Positions 44,143 to 52,612 of a DNA stretch of 64,000 bases are shown in pieces. A program made the translations under genes and the position numbers. The first letter of the stretch is position 1; every line of letters starts with the position of its first letter. The notes under the pieces were generated by a model. The model was not told where the DNA came from, made no database searches, and saw only the letters and a list, made by a program, of their open reading frames with translations. This DNA is from Simplicispira hankyongi. Lineage in GTDB: Bacteria > Pseudomonadota > Gammaproteobacteria > Burkholderiales > Burkholderiaceae_C. The stretch spans positions 124,001 to 188,000 of the forward strand of contig NZ_QXJC01000007.1 of assembly GCF_003570885.1 (NCBI RefSeq), given 5' to 3'.

Positions 44143-45254
44143 GCCCCATTGTCGCCCTCGCCGCGCTCTGCCTGCAGACTGGCGATGTGGCCGGTGCGCG
44201 GATCGCCGTGGCCGGCGAGCACATCCTGGAACAAGGCCTGCGTGGCCTCGGGGCCGAGGTGCCGCTGCACCACCAGCCAGGGCGCGGGCGGCGATTGCAC
44301 TGCGGTGCGCAATTGGTTCCAGGCGCCCACCAGGCGATCGTTCAGCCCTTGCGCGCCCCACTCGCCGTGGCGTTTCTTGACCTGTGCGGGGGCGAAGAAC
44401 ATCACCGGGCGCGGCCCTGGCAACTGCCCGGCGCCGCCCAGGTCCTGCACGTGGCTGGCGCCGACGGAGCAGCTGTAGGCCAGCCCCGTAAAGTGCGCGT
44501 GGATGCGCTTTCGCAAGGCCACGCTGCCGGCGAAATCGATGTAGACACTGGCCTGGGCACCGCCGAGTTGCTCCAGGGCATCGTAGGCCAGCACGCGGTC
44601 GTAGCAGCCCAGGCTCTCGCAGAACGCCACGTTGTCGGGTGAGGTGAGGCCCACCACCTCCAGGCCGCCGCGCTGCGCCAGTTGAAACGCCGTGCCCCAG
44701 GCGGTCTTGCTGGAGGCGCTGGAGAGCAGCAGGCGGCGCGCGCCGAAGAACTGCTGGTCGGCCAGAAAGTCGTCGATCAGCCAGGACGTGACGAACAGCG
44801 GGCGCAAGAGCGCCTGCAGGTCTTCGTTGTCGTTCCGGTAGAACGGGTCGGCGCTGCTGCGCAGGTAGTGGTTGTAGACCGCGTGCAATCCCGCGCGGTG
44901 CGCTGCGCCATCGCTGAACCCGGCGGCGTTGGCGCGCTCGGGCGAGAGCACCGCGCTGCTCGCCATGGGCCAGTAGCCGTACAGGCGCTCGCCGACGGCG
45001 ATGTCGGGGTGCGCAGATTCCACCACCGTGCCAAAGCCCCAGACCGGCACGATGCCCCAGCCCTCTTCACCGCTGGGAAAGAAGCCCCAGTAGTTCAGCA
45101 GGTCGCCCAGGGCCGCGTAGGTGACGTTGTTGGCGGTGAGCGCGAACGCATCGACGCGCACGCGCACCTGGCCATCGACAAGGGGCGTGTCGGGTGCCGA
45201 AACAAGGCGGGTGGTGGCCAGTTGGTTCTGGCGAACGAGGAGGGTGGTGGTCAT
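44139..45254 (-). CDS. DUF2855 family protein
   Basis: A 371-residue protein starting MTTTLLVRQNQLATTRLVSA. The family resembles medium-chain quinone oxidoreductases: an N-terminal GroES-like part (VRVRVDAFALTANNVTYAAL, WGFGTVVESAHPDIAVGERLYG) and a Rossmann-like middle (RLLLSSASSKTAWGTAFQLA), but without a classical GxGxxG loop. Function unknown; a cytoplasmic NAD(P)H-linked reductase is plausible. ATG 45254 is the conserved start. It is first in a two-gene unit with the SrkA-like kinase (4-bp overlap). Confidence 0.85.
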   Translation of the reverse strand: MTTTLLVRQNQLATTRLVSAPDTPLVDGQVRVRVDAFALTANNVTYAALGDLLNYWGFFPSGEEGWGIVPVWGFGTVVESAHPDIAVGERLYGYWPMASSAVLSPERANAAGFSDGAAHRAGLHAVYNHYLRSSADPFYRNDNEDLQALLRPLFVTSWLIDDFLADQQFFGARRLLLSSASSKTAWGTAFQLAQRGGLEVVGLTSPDNVAFCESLGCYDRVLAYDALEQLGGAQASVYIDFAGSVALRKRIHAHFTGLAYSCSVGASHVQDLGGAGQLPGPRPVMFFAPAQVKKRHGEWGAQGLNDRLVGAWNQLRTAVQSPPAPWLVVQRHLGPEATQALFQDVLAGHGDPRTGHIASLQAERGEGDNGA

Positions 45255-45392
45255 TTCGCGACAGTAGCCCAAAGCGGTGGGCGTCTCAATGCCTGGGAGA
45301 GCCTTGTGAGACAGCGGGCACAAGGCCGGCCACGGCGACAATGGGCCTTTGCGCGAAACGCCCGGCTTCGGCCGGACAGACAAGGTGCCCCC

Positions 45393-45809
45393 GTGCCCGC
45401 TTTGAACAAACGACTGCACATCGCACGCCGCGGCGTGTTGTATTCGCTGGTGCTGTGCACGCTGATTCTGCTGATCGGCGGCGTGGGCTTCTGGGCCTTG
45501 GACCCGGGTGTGAAGACCTTGGCCGACGGCCTGTGGCTGGCCTTCACCACGGCGGCCACGGTGGGCTATGGCGATATCGTGCCCAGCACCCACGCCTCGC
45601 GCGGCTTTGCGGTGCTGGTGGTGCTGCTGGGTCTGGCGGTGCTGTCGCTGGCGACGGCCTCGCTGGCGGCCATCTTTGTGGAAAAGGACGCGCAGGCCGA
45701 CGAGGTGGTGTTCGAAGAAGACCTTGCCGGCGAGATCAGCCTGCTGCGCGACGACATCCGCGTCTTGCGCGAGGAAGTGCGGGCGCTGCGCCAGCAGCCG
45801 CCCGCTTGA
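45393..45809 (+). CDS. two-TM potassium channel family protein
   Basis: A 138-residue ion-channel protein. Two membrane helices (VLYSLVLCTLILLIGGVGFW and AVLVVLLGLAVLSLATASLA) flank a pore helix and the K+ selectivity filter TVGYGD (about residues 54-59). The C-terminus (EISLLRDDIRVLREEVRALRQ) is predicted to be a coiled coil that may assist tetramer formation. GTG 45393 is the likely start; a long open frame upstream is antisense to DUF2855 and not credible. It forms an inner-membrane channel without an RCK domain. Confidence 0.88.
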   Translation: MPALNKRLHIARRGVLYSLVLCTLILLIGGVGFWALDPGVKTLADGLWLAFTTAATVGYGDIVPSTHASRGFAVLVVLLGLAVLSLATASLAAIFVEKDAQADEVVFEEDLAGEISLLRDDIRVLREEVRALRQQPPA

Positions 45810-45824
45810 ATCCCGCCTGTGTGC

Positions 45825-46241
45825 TTATGCCAGGGTGATGTTCACGTCGATGTTGCCGCGCGTTGCGTTGGAGTACGGGCACACCTGGTGGGCGGCGTCG
45901 ATCAGCTTTTGCGCAGCATCACGGTCCATGCCAGGCAGTGATACCTTCATGCGCACGGCAATGCCGTAGGCGTTGGGGATGGGGCCCAGGTCCACTTCGG
46001 CGTCCACGGCCAGGTCTTGCGGCAGCGTGAGCTGCGTCTTGCCGGCCACGGCCTTCATGGCGCCGATGAAGCAGGCCGAGTAGCCGGCGGCAAACATCTG
46101 CTCGGGGTTGGTGCCGGTGCCAGGCGTGCCGGGCGAAGAGAGCTTTACGTCCAGGCGGCCGTCGTCGCTGCGGGACGACCCTTCGCGGCCGCCGATGGTG
46201 TGGGCTTTGGCGGTGTACAGAACTTTTTCGAGCGTGGTCAT
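45825..46241 (-). CDS. ohr: organic hydroperoxide resistance protein Ohr
   Basis: A 138-residue Ohr peroxidase of the OsmC/Ohr family, which reduces organic peroxides to alcohols using two cysteines. Both are present: Cys57 in GYSACFIGAM and the second in HQVCPYSNATRGN near the end, with the conserved Arg in GGREGSSRSDDGRL. It is encoded 11 bp after the MarR-type regulator, in one operon, and is expected to be induced by organic peroxides through it. Confidence 0.94.
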   Translation of the reverse strand: MTTLEKVLYTAKAHTIGGREGSSRSDDGRLDVKLSSPGTPGTGTNPEQMFAAGYSACFIGAMKAVAGKTQLTLPQDLAVDAEVDLGPIPNAYGIAVRMKVSLPGMDRDAAQKLIDAAHQVCPYSNATRGNIDVNITLA

Positions 46242-46252
46242 GGTGGGTTCCT

Positions 46253-46759
46253 TCAAGGTTGTGCCTGCGGTGCAGGCGGGGGACAAACGGAATCTGTGGC
46301 CATGCCGACAGCGGCGAGGGTGCCGCGCAACGCCTGCAGTTGGCACTTCAGCGCGTGGATTTGCGGCAATTCGAGCTGGCTGTAGGCGCGCACACAGGCC
46401 GGTACGCTGCGCGCCTGCTGCTGCAGCGCGCGACCCGCCGGGGTGAGGGCGATGCGCACGCGCCGCTCGTCCGCGCTGTCGCGGGTGCGCTGCAGCCAAC
46501 CCGCAGCCTCCAGGCGCTTGAGCAGCGGAGTGAGCGTGCCGGAATCGAGAAACAGGCGCTCGCCGATGCTGGAGACAGGCAGATCGTCCTGCTCCCACAG
46601 CACCAGGAGCACCAGGTATTGGGGGTAGGTGAGGCCTAGGGCATCCAGCAGCGGCTTGTACACCTTGGTCATGGCAAGCGACGCCGAATACAGCGCGAAA
46701 CAGAGCTGGTGGTCGAGCAGCAGTTCGGGTGGGCTGGAGGGCGGGAGTCGCGATAGCAT
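46253..46759 (-). CDS. ohrR: MarR-family organic peroxide sensor OhrR
   Basis: A 168-residue MarR-type repressor. The redox-sensing cysteine of OhrR is present (Cys20 in [16 protein letters not shown]) and is followed by [14 protein letters not shown] and the winged-helix part [30 protein letters not shown]. Oxidation of the cysteine by organic peroxides normally releases DNA. ATG 46759 gives the canonical N-terminus; a longer frame to 46885 is not conserved. A palindromic AT-rich operator directly precedes the start, consistent with autoregulation of ohrR-ohr. Confidence 0.92.
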   Translation of the reverse strand: MLSRLPPSSPPELLLDHQLCFALYSASLAMTKVYKPLLDALGLTYPQYLVLLVLWEQDDLPVSSIGERLFLDSGTLTPLLKRLEAAGWLQRTRDSADERRVRIALTPAGRALQQQARSVPACVRAYSQLELPQIHALKCQLQALRGTLAAVGMATDSVCPPPAPQAQP

Positions 46760-46773
46760 GGCCAAATTGTAGC

Positions 46774-46805
46774 GGACAATTAAATTGTGCGCAATGTAAT
46801 TGTCC
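46774..46805. promoter_or_regulatory. OhrR operator of the ohrR-ohr operon
   Basis: ACAATT (46776-46781), A, AATTGT (46783-46788) is a perfect 13-bp palindrome of the type bound by OhrR. Wider GGACAATT (46774-46781) and AATTGTCC (46798-46805) arms form a second inverted repeat over the same region, and another AATTGT lies at 46765-46770. The site sits 17 bp upstream of the ohrR start. Confidence 0.75.
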
Positions 46806-46891
46806 GATATGCATGGCGGTGCAGTGCGTTGGCTGCGCGGGGGTTCATCGGGGCCAGACCCAATGAACCCCCGATAAACCCCCATGAACCG

Positions 46892-47740
46892 TCAGTACCC
46901 GTACACGCCGCGCCCTGTCTTGCGCCCAAGGTGCCCTGCGGCCACCAGCTCTTTGAGCAGTGGGCAGGCGCGGTATTTGCTGTCGCCGAACTCCTGCAGG
47001 TAGACCTCCATCACCGCCAGGCACACGTCCAGGCCAATCATGTCGGCCAGAGCCAGCGGGCCGATGGGCTGGTTGCAGCCAAGCTTCATGCCGGCGTCGA
47101 TGTCTTCGGGTGTGGCCAGGCCTTCGGCCAGTACGAAGAAAGCTTCGTTGATCATGGGCACCAGGATGCGGTTGACGACAAAGCCCGGCGCGTTCTTCAC
47201 CGTGATGGGCGACTTGCCCAGCCGCAGCGCCAGTGCCTTGACAGCGTCGTGCGTGGCATCGCTCGTTTGCACACCGCGAATCAGCTCCACCAGCGCCATC
47301 ATCGGCACCGGGTTGAAGAAATGCATACCGATGAAATGGCCAGGGCGCGAAGTGGCGGCCGCCAGTTTGGTGATCGAGATCGACGAGGTGTTCGATGCGA
47401 TCAGCACCTCGGGCCCCGCCATGGCGTCGACCTGCTTCAAGATCTTGAGCTTGAGCTCGTAGTTCTCCGTCGCCGCCTCGATGATGAGCTGTGCGCCCTT
47501 GAGGTCGGCGTAATTCGTCGAAGTGTGGATGTGCGCCAATGCGGCATCCTTGTCGGCGCCGCTGATCTTTTCCTTCTTGATCAGGCGGTCCAGGCTGTTG
47601 GCGACTGTTGCGACGCCCTTGAGGACGGCCGCGTCCGAGATATCCACCATCACCACGTCCACGCCCGCCACTGCGCAGGCCTGCGCGATGCCGTTGCCCA
47701 TGGTGCCCGCGCCGATGATGCCAACCTTTGTGATTTCCAT
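46892..47740 (-). CDS. 3-hydroxybutyryl-CoA dehydrogenase
   Basis: A 282-residue NAD-dependent 3-hydroxyacyl-CoA dehydrogenase, the length of single-domain-pair enzymes such as Hbd/PaaH. The Rossmann motif GIIGAGTMGNGIAQACAVAG is at the N-terminus, LIIEAATENYELK and IASNTSSISITKLA follow, the catalytic His is in GMHFFNPVPMM, and the C-terminal domain has NAPGFVVNRILVPMINEAF and GLDVCLAVMEV. It oxidises 3-hydroxybutyryl-CoA or reduces acetoacetyl-CoA. ATG 47740 is chosen over 47758 by the conserved MEITKVGIIG opening. It is divergent from the GMC gene. Confidence 0.94.
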   Translation of the reverse strand: MEITKVGIIGAGTMGNGIAQACAVAGVDVVMVDISDAAVLKGVATVANSLDRLIKKEKISGADKDAALAHIHTSTNYADLKGAQLIIEAATENYELKLKILKQVDAMAGPEVLIASNTSSISITKLAAATSRPGHFIGMHFFNPVPMMALVELIRGVQTSDATHDAVKALALRLGKSPITVKNAPGFVVNRILVPMINEAFFVLAEGLATPEDIDAGMKLGCNQPIGPLALADMIGLDVCLAVMEVYLQEFGDSKYRACPLLKELVAAGHLGRKTGRGVYGY

Positions 47741-47862
47741 ATAGAGAGCTCTCTTCAAAGTGAAACAGACCTGAACGATGGTAGCGAGAATCGCCTGCGC
47801 TTGCGGTTAAGGTGCGCCAGAGCCGCCGCTCGAAGACGGTGGCCCCACAACCAAGGAGACCC

Positions 47863-49452
47863 ATGTTCGACTACATCGTGATTGGCGGCGGCTCGGCCGG
47901 CTGCGTGCTGGCGGGGCGCCTCAGCGAAGACCCGGCGGTGCGCGTGTGCCTGCTGGAGGCCGGCAAACCCGACAGCAGTGTGCTGATTCACTGCCCGGCT
48001 GGCCTGGCTGTGATGGCCAAGTACGAACTCAACGGCTGGGGCCAGAACACCACGCCCCAGCCCGGTCTGAACGGCCGCCGGGGCTACCAGCCGCGCGGCA
48101 AGGTGCTGGGGGGGTCCAGCTCGATCAACGCCATGATCTACGCGCGCGGCCAGCACGCGGACTACGACCACTGGGCGGCGCAGGGCAACCCCGGCTGGGC
48201 GTGGGACGACGTGTTGCCTTACTTCAAGCGCTCCGAACACAACGAGCGCGGCGCCGACGCATTGCACGGCAGCGGCGGGCCGCTCAACGTCATGGACCTG
48301 CGCTCGCCCAACCCCTTTGCGCAGTATTTTGTTGACGCCGGCGTGCAGGCTGGCGAAGTCCGCAACGGCGACTTCAACGGCCCTTCGCAGGAAGGCGTGG
48401 GCCTGTACCAGGTCACGCACAAGAACGGCGAGCGCTTCAGCGCCGCCAAGGGGTATCTCACGCCGCACCTCTCCAGGCCGAACCTGCGGGTGATTACCGG
48501 CGCGCGCGCCACGCGTATCGTGCTCGACGGCAAGCGCGCGGTGGGTGTCGAGTACGAGCAGGGCGGTGTGCGCCAGACGCTGCGCTGTTCGCGCGAAGTG
48601 CTGCTGTCGGCCGGCGCGCTGCTCTCGCCGCAGTTGCTGATGCTCTCGGGCATCGGGCCGGGCACGCAGCTGCAGCAGCACGCAATTGCCGTGGCGCACG
48701 ATCTGCCCGGCGTCGGCCTGCATTTGCACGACCACGTGGATGTCGTGCAGGTCATGGACGCGCCGGGCCTCTACGACCTGTTCGGTATTTCGCTCCCTGG
48801 CGCCCTGCGCATCCTGCGCGGCATCGGCGAGTGGCGCCGCGCGCGCAGCGGCATGCTGACCACCAACTTCGCCGAATCCGGCGGTTTCATCAAGAGCCGC
48901 CCCGAGGAAGCCGCGCCGGATTTGCAACTGCACTTCGTCATCGGCAAGCTGGTGGACCATGGCCGCAAGACGGTGCTGGGCCACGGCTACTCGTGCCACG
49001 TCTGCCTGCTGCAGCCCAAGAGCCGGGGCAGCGTGCAGCTCGCCAGCAGCGACCCCAATGCCTTGCCGCTGGTGGACCCGAACTTTCTCGGCGAGCAGGA
49101 CGATATGGACCGCCTGGTGCGCGGCGTGCGCCGCATGCGTGAAATCCTGGGCCAGAGCGCGCTGGCAAAGTTTGGCGCGCGCGAGTCCAAGGCCTCTGCC
49201 GGCGCCACGAGCGACGCGCAGATCGAGCGGTTCATCCGCAACCACGCCGACACCATCTACCACCCGGTGGGGAGCTGCCGCATGGGGCCGGGGCCGCTCG
49301 ACGTGGTGGACGCCGAGCTGCGCGTGCACGGCATGCAGGGCCTGCGGGTGGTGGACGCGTCCATCATGCCGCGCGTGGTCAGCGGCAATACCAATGCGCC
49401 GACCATCATGATTGCCGAGAAGGCGGTGGATTTGCTGCGCGCTGCGGCGTGA
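47863..49452 (+). CDS. GMC-family FAD oxidoreductase (choline dehydrogenase-like)
   Basis: A 529-residue flavin enzyme of the glucose-methanol-choline family. The FAD motif [19 protein letters not shown] opens the protein; [40 protein letters not shown] and the C-terminal [12 protein letters not shown] (active-site His) with [18 protein letters not shown] complete the family pattern. It oxidises an alcohol, passing electrons to quinone or oxygen; the substrate is not identifiable. AAGGAGA before ATG 47863 supports the start. Confidence 0.92.
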   Translation: MFDYIVIGGGSAGCVLAGRLSEDPAVRVCLLEAGKPDSSVLIHCPAGLAVMAKYELNGWGQNTTPQPGLNGRRGYQPRGKVLGGSSSINAMIYARGQHADYDHWAAQGNPGWAWDDVLPYFKRSEHNERGADALHGSGGPLNVMDLRSPNPFAQYFVDAGVQAGEVRNGDFNGPSQEGVGLYQVTHKNGERFSAAKGYLTPHLSRPNLRVITGARATRIVLDGKRAVGVEYEQGGVRQTLRCSREVLLSAGALLSPQLLMLSGIGPGTQLQQHAIAVAHDLPGVGLHLHDHVDVVQVMDAPGLYDLFGISLPGALRILRGIGEWRRARSGMLTTNFAESGGFIKSRPEEAAPDLQLHFVIGKLVDHGRKTVLGHGYSCHVCLLQPKSRGSVQLASSDPNALPLVDPNFLGEQDDMDRLVRGVRRMREILGQSALAKFGARESKASAGATSDAQIERFIRNHADTIYHPVGSCRMGPGPLDVVDAELRVHGMQGLRVVDASIMPRVVSGNTNAPTIMIAEKAVDLLRAAA

Positions 49453-49565
49453 AAAACCGCACGCTTGCCGCCGATGCCTGGCGAAATAAGGATTTCTCAA
49501 GGGGCGGATAAGAAATTTTTAACGGCGATTTTCAAGCGGAATTTCTAGACTTCCTTTCATGGCTC

Positions 49566-49587
49566 TCCGGGCACCGTGCCCGGAGGG
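49566..49587 (+). promoter_or_regulatory. hairpin overlapping the hemerythrin ribosome-binding site
   Basis: TCCGGGCA (49566-49573) and TGCCCGGA (49577-49584) form a perfect 8-bp stem with a three-base loop. The 3' arm contains the first bases of GGAGGG (49582-49587), the Shine-Dalgarno of the gene at 49595. There is no T-run, so it is not a terminator. Confidence 0.65.
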
Positions 49588-49594
49588 ACGAGCC

Positions 49595-50350
49595 ATGAAA
49601 CGCAACGCGCCAGACGCGAAGGAAGCACTTGCCATGAAGTTCGACAGCGAGGAATTGACCGCCATTGCCCAACCGGAGGGCACCGTTCGGTGGGACATGT
49701 ACGCCACCATTCACAAGGCCTTGCGCGCCTGCATGTGCGACGCGCTCGTGGCGGTGGGCCGCATGGACACTGACGACGACCTGGAGTGCGCCCAGACCTG
49801 CCAAAGCGTGCTGGGCCTCATGGACTTCTGCCACAGCCACGTGCAGCATGAGAACGCTTTCGTGCATCCCGCCATCGAGCAGCACGCACCCGGAGAGAGC
49901 GCACGCGCCGCAGCCGAGCATGTGGAGCACGAAGCCGATATCGCGCGAATCGCCGCTGCTGCGACGCGGCTCATGGGTCTGCCTGCCGCGCTGCGTCGGG
50001 GCGAAGCGCACCGCCTCTACCACCAGCTCTCGCGCTTCGTCGCCCACAATTTCGAGCACATGCTCATGGAGGAACACCAGCACAACGCAGTGCTGTGGGC
50101 TGGGTTCAGCGACGCGCAGTTGCAGGGCATCGAGGATGCGCTGCGTGCCGCCATTCCCCCGCAGGAAATGATGGAAGACCTGCGCTGGATGCTGCCGGCC
50201 CTCAGCCCTGCCGAGCGCGCCGGCCTGATGCGCGGCATGCGCGAGGAGGCGCCACTGCCGGCCTTTTCCGCGGCGCTCGCGCTGGCACGCCAGCACCTGA
50301 ACGCCACGCAATGGAGCAAGCTCGAAGGTGCGCTGGCGCAGGCGTCCTAG
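49595..50350 (+). CDS. hemerythrin-domain protein
   Basis: A 251-residue protein with a hemerythrin-like bundle (about 30-185): IHKALRACMCDALVAV, FCHSHVQHENAFVHPAIEQH, VEHEADIARI and FVAHNFEHMLMEEHQHNAVLW carry the His/Glu pattern of a di-iron site. The C-terminal quarter (MMEDLRWMLPALSPAERAGL) is a separate helical region. It may bind O2, NO or iron in the cytoplasm. I chose ATG 49595 because GGAGGG lies 7 bp upstream; ATG 49559 is in frame but without such a site. The Shine-Dalgarno is partly inside a hairpin, which may restrict translation. It resembles, but is longer than, the hemerythrin at 6.4 kb. Confidence 0.87.
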   Translation: MKRNAPDAKEALAMKFDSEELTAIAQPEGTVRWDMYATIHKALRACMCDALVAVGRMDTDDDLECAQTCQSVLGLMDFCHSHVQHENAFVHPAIEQHAPGESARAAAEHVEHEADIARIAAAATRLMGLPAALRRGEAHRLYHQLSRFVAHNFEHMLMEEHQHNAVLWAGFSDAQLQGIEDALRAAIPPQEMMEDLRWMLPALSPAERAGLMRGMREEAPLPAFSAALALARQHLNATQWSKLEGALAQAS

Positions 50351-50733
50351 GCCGCTCGCTACATGCCAAGCTTCCACACCACCCAGACGATTCGATCCGC
50401 GCGCCACAAGCGCTGGTGTGGGCGCTGTTGTCGGAGCTTGCGGCGTCGCCGGTCACGGAGTGGCGCGCAGGCACCGACTTTGCCTGGTGGAGTACCCACT
50501 CCGGCCTGCGAGTACGGGCCAGGCACACGCTGCATCCAGAGCCGCAAGGGGTGTGCCGCGTTTGCCTGGAGCTTCGGATGCCGGGTGCGCCGGGTTCCCG
50601 CGTTGCGTTGTTCGCCGGTGCGATAACAAAGCGGTACTTGGCGCTCAAGGCAGCGTGTCTTGCAGCGTACGCGCAGCTCGATGCTGCAGGCGTCAAGGCC
50701 GGCGCAGCCGACCCGAGGGAGGACTTGCCTTGA
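50311..50733 (+). CDS. probable small protein of unknown function
   Basis: A 140-residue frame whose only ATG (50311) overlaps the end of the hemerythrin gene by 40 bp. After about 25 unconserved-looking residues the sequence reads like a real protein (SIRAPQALVWALLSELAASP, FAWWSTHSGLRVRARHTLHP, CRVCLELRMPGAPGSRVALF, KRYLALKAACLAAYAQLD), reminiscent of a small START/SRPBCC-like fold, though I cannot assign it. Coupled translation with the hemerythrin gene is possible. It is convergent with the GAF-domain gene, ending 14 bp from it. The start is uncertain. Confidence 0.45.
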   Translation: MEQARRCAGAGVLGRSLHAKLPHHPDDSIRAPQALVWALLSELAASPVTEWRAGTDFAWWSTHSGLRVRARHTLHPEPQGVCRVCLELRMPGAPGSRVALFAGAITKRYLALKAACLAAYAQLDAAGVKAGAADPREDLP

Positions 50734-50746
50734 GAGCGCAGGGCGC

Positions 50747-52096
50747 TCAGCGGGAAACCGTATCCAGTTCCACCGGGCGCTTGAGCACCAGCCGCAGCCG
50801 CCCTCTGCCGGTCTTTTCCAGCCGGATGTGCGGGCTGTTTTCCTGCAGCCGCCGCTGCAGCAAGAGCAACCGCGCCTCCAGGTTGTCGGCCACGTCGGGC
50901 AGCTTGAGGCTTGCGTCCAGCCGCAGTTCGCGGTTGGAGAAATCCACCCGGCCCGTCGCAAGCGTTTCGCGCAGCAGCTTGCAGAAGATGGCGCCGGCAA
51001 CGCCCTTGATCAGATAGTCGTCGTTGAGGAATACGCTGTCGTTGGCGCTGAAATGGCGCACGCGCACGGGCGTTCCGGTGAGCGGCCGGGCGCTTGCCAG
51101 CGCAGGTTCGGCCGGTTCGGCGTGCTCTGCGAACGCGCGCAGCGGGTCCAGCGCCACCGCCAGTTGGCCGGCCAGTGCCACCAGCGCGTCTTCTTCCTGG
51201 TAGCCAAAGCGCATTTCGTCGGCGCTTTCCACGAACACCACGCCGAGCATGCGGCCGGCGGCCAGCAGGGGAATGGCCAGCTGGCTGCCTGGTGCATCGA
51301 GGCCGGGGTAGGGGATATCCTGCCCGGCGGGAGTGGCGTCGGCCGCCATGCTGCGGCGGATGGAATGCGTGTACAGGCTGGCGTGCGTCACATGGCTGAT
51401 GCGCACCGCAGTGCGCTGCTGCGCTGCCACACCGATAACGCCCTGGCCAAGCCCCACTTCGGACCCCACGCCGGACTGCGCATAGCCCATGCTCGCCACG
51501 GTGTAGAGCCGGCCGGTCGCGCTGTCGGGCAGCAGCACCATGGCGTGCTCCACGCCCATGTAGGCGCGCATGCCGGCAAACAAGGCCTGCACCAGGTCCT
51601 CCAGCGCGGTGCACTGCGCCAGGTCCTGGCAGCAGCGGCGCAGCGCGTGCAGCAGGTCGCAGCGGGCGGGCGCAGGGCTCAGGCCTTCACCCGGCAGCGA
51701 TTCAATGTCTTCGACGCGGTAGATGTCGGCCCCCCGCAGCACAAACACGTCGGCCATGCCTTCATGCGAGGCAATGCCCGCAAGTTGCGCCCGCATGCCT
51801 TCAAACAAGGGGCCGCAGTCCTCCGTGCGCAGATAGCGCAGATGCAACCGGTGCAGCAGCCCTGTGCCCGGGTCGGTCAGCAGCACCGTGGCGCAGGGGT
51901 TGACCAAGATGTTGCGCCGCGTTTTGTTGAAGAACTGGAACGACAGCGCGACATGCATCTCGTCCACGTACACCACCTGCGAGAGGTAGGCCACGTTGGG
52001 CATGCCTTCGGCATCGCAGGTCGCGACCATTCCGGGAACCGCGCCTTCCAGGCAGGCTCGCAGCGGCCGAAGGTCGGGTTCGGCGCGTGCCTTCAT
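50747..52096 (-). CDS. FMN split-barrel + GAF domain regulator-like protein
   Basis: A 449-residue multidomain protein. Residues about 1-135 are a pyridoxamine-phosphate-oxidase-like split barrel (GMVATCDAEGMPNVAYLSQV, NKTRRNILVNPCATVLLTDP). Residues about 150-310 form a GAF domain (QALFAGMRAYMGVEHAMVLL, GVIGVAAQQRTAVRISHV, SQLAIPLLAAGRMLGVVFVE). The C-terminus (about 345-449; FLNDDYLIKGVAGAIFCKLL, FSNRELRLDASLKLPDVADN, RLLLLQRRLQE) looks like a winged-helix module. It may sense a flavin- or small-molecule-linked signal. Its start overlaps the upstream gene by 4 bp, and it ends the operon with an ABC-2 exporter. Confidence 0.82.
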   Translation of the reverse strand: MKARAEPDLRPLRACLEGAVPGMVATCDAEGMPNVAYLSQVVYVDEMHVALSFQFFNKTRRNILVNPCATVLLTDPGTGLLHRLHLRYLRTEDCGPLFEGMRAQLAGIASHEGMADVFVLRGADIYRVEDIESLPGEGLSPAPARCDLLHALRRCCQDLAQCTALEDLVQALFAGMRAYMGVEHAMVLLPDSATGRLYTVASMGYAQSGVGSEVGLGQGVIGVAAQQRTAVRISHVTHASLYTHSIRRSMAADATPAGQDIPYPGLDAPGSQLAIPLLAAGRMLGVVFVESADEMRFGYQEEDALVALAGQLAVALDPLRAFAEHAEPAEPALASARPLTGTPVRVRHFSANDSVFLNDDYLIKGVAGAIFCKLLRETLATGRVDFSNRELRLDASLKLPDVADNLEARLLLLQRRLQENSPHIRLEKTGRGRLRLVLKRPVELDTVSR

Positions 52097-52602
52097 GTCG
52101 AGCCTTCCAGGGCGCGCAGCGGCGACCCGGCGCGCGGCCCCGGCGTTTGGTCGAACGCCTGCTCGGGCGCTATCTCGACCGCCACCAGTTCCTGCGGCTG
52201 CGCAACGTGAAGCAGGGCGGCGACGAACTCGGGCGGGTAGCCGAGCGAGCCAATCTCTCGCTGCATGGCGGCAACGTACGCGGACTGAGCAGCTTGCTCG
52301 TAAGCCGTCGCAGAGCGCACCCGCGCGCGGGACGCCTTGAGCTGCAGCGTGCGGTTGGTGCTCGGCTGGCTGAGGACGATCGCCATCGGCCGGCCGGCTT
52401 GCAGATCGCTCAGTAGCTCGCGGCTCTGGTCAGGGCGCAGAAGGGCGGTGAGCTTGCGCCCATCCGGGCGCATGGAAAGCGCCAGGGCGCGTGCGATGCT
52501 GGGTTGGCTGGTGGCCGAGCGCGAGGCGACGATGCCCGAGACGCCAGCGTTGATCCAGGCGACGTGCTCGGGCAGCAACAGGGGCGCGGCGCGGTTCGTC
52601 AT
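52093..52602 (-). CDS. PNPOx-like FMN-binding protein
   Basis: A 169-residue protein whose opening (LPEHVAWINAGVSGIVASRS) and centre (ALALSMRPDGRKLTALLRPD, GRPMAIVLSQPSTNRTLQLK) match small pyridoxamine 5'-phosphate oxidase-like split-barrel proteins. Enzymatic activity is unproven; such proteins bind FMN, F420 or heme. It starts 10 bp after the ABC permease and overlaps the GAF-containing gene by 4 bp (ATGA), so the two split-barrel proteins are made together. Confidence 0.78.
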   Translation of the reverse strand: MTNRAAPLLLPEHVAWINAGVSGIVASRSATSQPSIARALALSMRPDGRKLTALLRPDQSRELLSDLQAGRPMAIVLSQPSTNRTLQLKASRARVRSATAYEQAAQSAYVAAMQREIGSLGYPPEFVAALLHVAQPQELVAVEIAPEQAFDQTPGPRAGSPLRALEGST

Positions 52603-52612
52603 GGCGACTGCA

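Noticed and set aside
49566-49587. terminator after the GMC oxidoreductase gene
   Set aside because: No T-run follows the stem, and it overlaps the Shine-Dalgarno of the next gene.
50202-51614. 470-residue minus-strand frame overlapping the GAF-protein gene
   Set aside because: Shifted-frame shadow of the gene at 50747-52096, rich in Arg/Ala/Gly without motifs.
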